21,498 nucleotides of DNA from CF-161 sp035259145. Lineage in GTDB: Bacteria; Chloroflexota; Dormibacteria; Dormibacterales; Dormibacteraceae. The notes under the pieces are model-generated. The model did no database searches. It worked only from the letters and a program-made list of their open reading frames with translations, and was not told the DNA's origin. A program made the position numbers and the translations under genes. The first letter of the stretch is position 1; every line of letters begins with the position of its first letter. This document shows positions 19,962 to 21,498 of this stretch, one piece after another. The DNA is taken from NCBI GenBank assembly GCA_035259145.1, contig DATFWQ010000112.1, positions 1-21,498 on the forward strand. The letters are read 5' to 3'.

Positions 19962-20453
19962 CTATTTGGCCGATGCGGTGGTGGGCGTGACCACGAACCA
20001 CTTGCCGCTTACACCCTGACCGGTGGTGTCGCCTGGTTTCTGGTCTTTGAGCCAGGTGTAGAGCGGCCAGGCGTTGTACGTGATCTGAGTGCCCCCCTCG
20101 GGGTTGCTGACCGTCCCCAGTGTGCCGGTCACGCCCTTGTCGCCCGTCGGGGTCGTCACCCCTGCGGGCAGCTTCAGCGGCGGCCAGTTCTGCGCGCAGG
20201 CTGCCAGGCACGTCACAACTCCGCCCTTGTCAGGGGTGAAGTAGTACAGCGTCATCCCCCTGGTGTCGGTGAGGATCGTCTGCGACGCGCCGGCCACAGT
20301 GGCCGTAGCGCTCAGCACGACCGGCGCCGGCGTAGGCGTTGGCGTAGGTGCCGGCGTCGAAGCCGTCGAAGTGGATGATCCGCCACAGGCCGAAGCCAGG
20401 GCGAGTACGGCGGTAGCCACCAACGTGCGCCATCGAGAGCTTTCAGGCATCAA
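19962..20453 (-). CDS. Lipoprotein with secreted repeats of unknown function (Lipoprotein_15 type)
   Basis: This 163-residue (or 162 from the second ATG) lipoprotein has the signal TLVATAVLALASACGGSS with lipobox ASAC (Cys23). A short Thr/Pro linker, TPAPTPTPTPAP, follows. The mature part has two copies of the PF03640-type repeat: LTDTRGMTLYYFTPDKGGV with CLAACAQNWPPLKLP, and TYNAWPLYTWLKDQKPGDTT with GVSGKWFVVTP. Cys pairs in CLAAC may form a disulfide. Such proteins are envelope-associated; function unknown. GGAGGGG lies upstream of the paired ATG codons. It is divergent from the ferrochelatase gene with about 120 bases between them, and closed by hairpins on the other side. Confidence 0.9.
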   Translation of the reverse strand: MMPESSRWRTLVATAVLALASACGGSSTSTASTPAPTPTPTPAPVVLSATATVAGASQTILTDTRGMTLYYFTPDKGGVVTCLAACAQNWPPLKLPAGVTTPTGDKGVTGTLGTVSNPEGGTQITYNAWPLYTWLKDQKPGDTTGQGVSGKWFVVTPTTASAK

Positions 20454-20573
20454 ATCCCCTCCTGTTCAGTGCCCTATGACCCAAGCTCGTATACCGACGG
20501 GGGTAACTGCGCCCGCTTCCCCGCTGTGGCGGCCGTGGGCCCGCTCTCGAGACCGCGCCTATCCTTTCGCAGC

Positions 20574-21498
20574 GTGCAGAGTCGGCCTACGGGGGTCCTG
20601 CTGATGACCTTTGGTTCAGCGCAAAACACCAGGGAGGTCCCGGCCTATCTGCGCAGCGTGCGTGGCGGGGGAGATCCCGATCCGGCGGTCGTAGCCGAGT
20701 TCCAGCGCCGCTACGAAACGATCGGGTGGTCGCCGCTGGTCAGGATCACCCAGCAGCAGGGCAGCGCCCTCCAGCGTCTACTGGACGCCCAAGGTCGAGG
20801 TCGCTACGTCGTCGCGGTCGGCATGCTCCACTCGGACCCCAGGATCGAGCAGGCCGTCATGACTCTGTCCGGGCGCGGAGTAGAGCAGGTGATCGGCATC
20901 ATCCTCTCCCCCCAGTACTCGCAGATCATCATGGGCGGATACGACCGTGCCCTGGCCGGCGCGTGCAGCCGTCACCTGCCGGGGACGCCGTTCCGCGTTG
21001 CGGGACCGTGGCACACCGTGCCCGGCTTCCTGGATGAGCTGGCGGGCAGCGTCATCGAGGCTCTTGCCAGGTTCCCGGAACCCAGCCGGGTGCCGCTCAT
21101 CCTCACAGCCCACAGCCTGCCGAAAGCCGTCGTTGACCGCGACCCCGGTTACATCGATCAGCTCATGGAGACCGTCCACCTGGTCGTCGAGCGCGCCGGC
21201 CTGCCTCGCGAGCGCTGGCAGTTCGCTTATCAGAGCGCGGGCCATACCCCTGAGGAGTGGCTGAAACCTGACCTCAAGGATCTCCTGCCTGGTTTGCGCG
21301 ACTCCAGCTGCGACGACGTGCTGGTGGTCCCTGTTCAGTTCCTGGCCGACCACCTCGAGATCCTCTACGACATCGACGTGGCCGCGCGGCGGGAGGCGGA
21401 GGAGGCCGGGCTGCGCTTCCATCGCATCGACCTCCCGAATGTCTCACCGGTGTTCATTCGGGCGCTCGCCGAGGTCGTGCGAAGGGAGGAGCATTCCT
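20574..21498 (+). CDS. hemH: Ferrochelatase (HemH/CpfC family), runs off the right edge
   Basis: The frame is open to the window end, giving 308 residues from GTG 20574. It begins RPTGVLLMTFGSAQNTREVP, then ETIGWSPLVRIT and VGMLHSDPRIEQAV. The catalytic His lies in LILTAHSLPKAVV (about His180) and the conserved Glu in FLADHLEILYDID (about Glu262). Ferrochelatases insert Fe2+ into protoporphyrin IX or, in Actinomycetota and Bacillota, into coproporphyrin III; the sequence seen does not decide between these. The start is uncertain: no ribosome site precedes this GTG, and GTG codons at 20535 and 20526 are in frame, while ATG 20604 falls inside the first beta strand. The usual family length is about 310-350 residues, so only a short C-terminus may be missing. 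Other heme genes may follow outside the window. Confidence 0.9.
   Translation, partial: MQSRPTGVLLMTFGSAQNTREVPAYLRSVRGGGDPDPAVVAEFQRRYETIGWSPLVRITQQQGSALQRLLDAQGRGRYVVAVGMLHSDPRIEQAVMTLSGRGVEQVIGIILSPQYSQIIMGGYDRALAGACSRHLPGTPFRVAGPWHTVPGFLDELAGSVIEALARFPEPSRVPLILTAHSLPKAVVDRDPGYIDQLMETVHLVVERAGLPRERWQFAYQSAGHTPEEWLKPDLKDLLPGLRDSSCDDVLVVPVQFLADHLEILYDIDVAARREAEEAGLRFHRIDLPNVSPVFIRALAEVVRREEHS

Noticed and set aside
1..21498. CRISPR arrays, tRNA or rRNA genes, insertion sequences, att sites
   Set aside because: No regularly spaced direct repeats, cloverleaf-like or rRNA-like stretches, transposase genes or terminal inverted repeats were seen when reading both strands; this was by eye, without a covariance search.

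Overview
This is a 21.5 kb GC-rich chromosomal window with compact, convergent and divergent gene groups. An F420-type CofD homologue, a YukD/EccD-like ubiquitin-fold domain, a PucR-type regulator and a SagB-like nitroreductase suggest a high-GC soil bacterium: Actinomycetota, or a related lineage such as Chloroflexota or Dormibacterota. The sequence alone does not settle the phylum. I saw no tRNA, rRNA, CRISPR array, insertion sequence or phage module.

Left part (1-10188): a truncated MarR regulator is divergent from a small ABM-fold monooxygenase, across a promoter carrying two copies of one palindrome. A substrate-binding-protein-like sensor without a signal peptide follows, convergent with a GAF-PucR regulator. 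That regulator is divergent from a six-gene + strand operon: a SagB/ThcOx-like protein, a nitroreductase, a small protein resembling an integrase core-binding domain, a thiolase, an acyl-CoA ligase and a divergent CofD. It looks like a catabolic or modifying pathway that activates an acid to a CoA ester, reduces it and cleaves it thiolytically, possibly tied to a deazaflavin cofactor.

Centre (10221-15459, all on the minus strand): the most unusual part. Read 5' to 3', the genes are a degenerate OmpR-type response regulator (Glu at the phospho-acceptor position); a membrane M50 metalloprotease with an N-terminal PqqD-like domain; a secreted Pro-rich protein, probably frameshifted before a membrane anchor; two 62-residue paralogous peptides; and a YukD-MinD fusion ATPase. 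The secreted protein and both peptides share a module that aligns without gaps and contains two copies of a 14-residue repeat (Q-x5-N-x7, with Ala two after Q in most copies). I propose a regulated peptide-maturation or peptide-assembly system that matches no named system I know. An AMIN-like lipoprotein lies just upstream on the same strand.

Right part (15691-21498): ordinary single genes, namely a DJ-1/PfpI protein, a zinc alcohol dehydrogenase, a CHRD-domain protein, an aldo/keto reductase and a secreted-repeat lipoprotein. Strong hairpins separate several of them. A ferrochelatase runs off the right edge.
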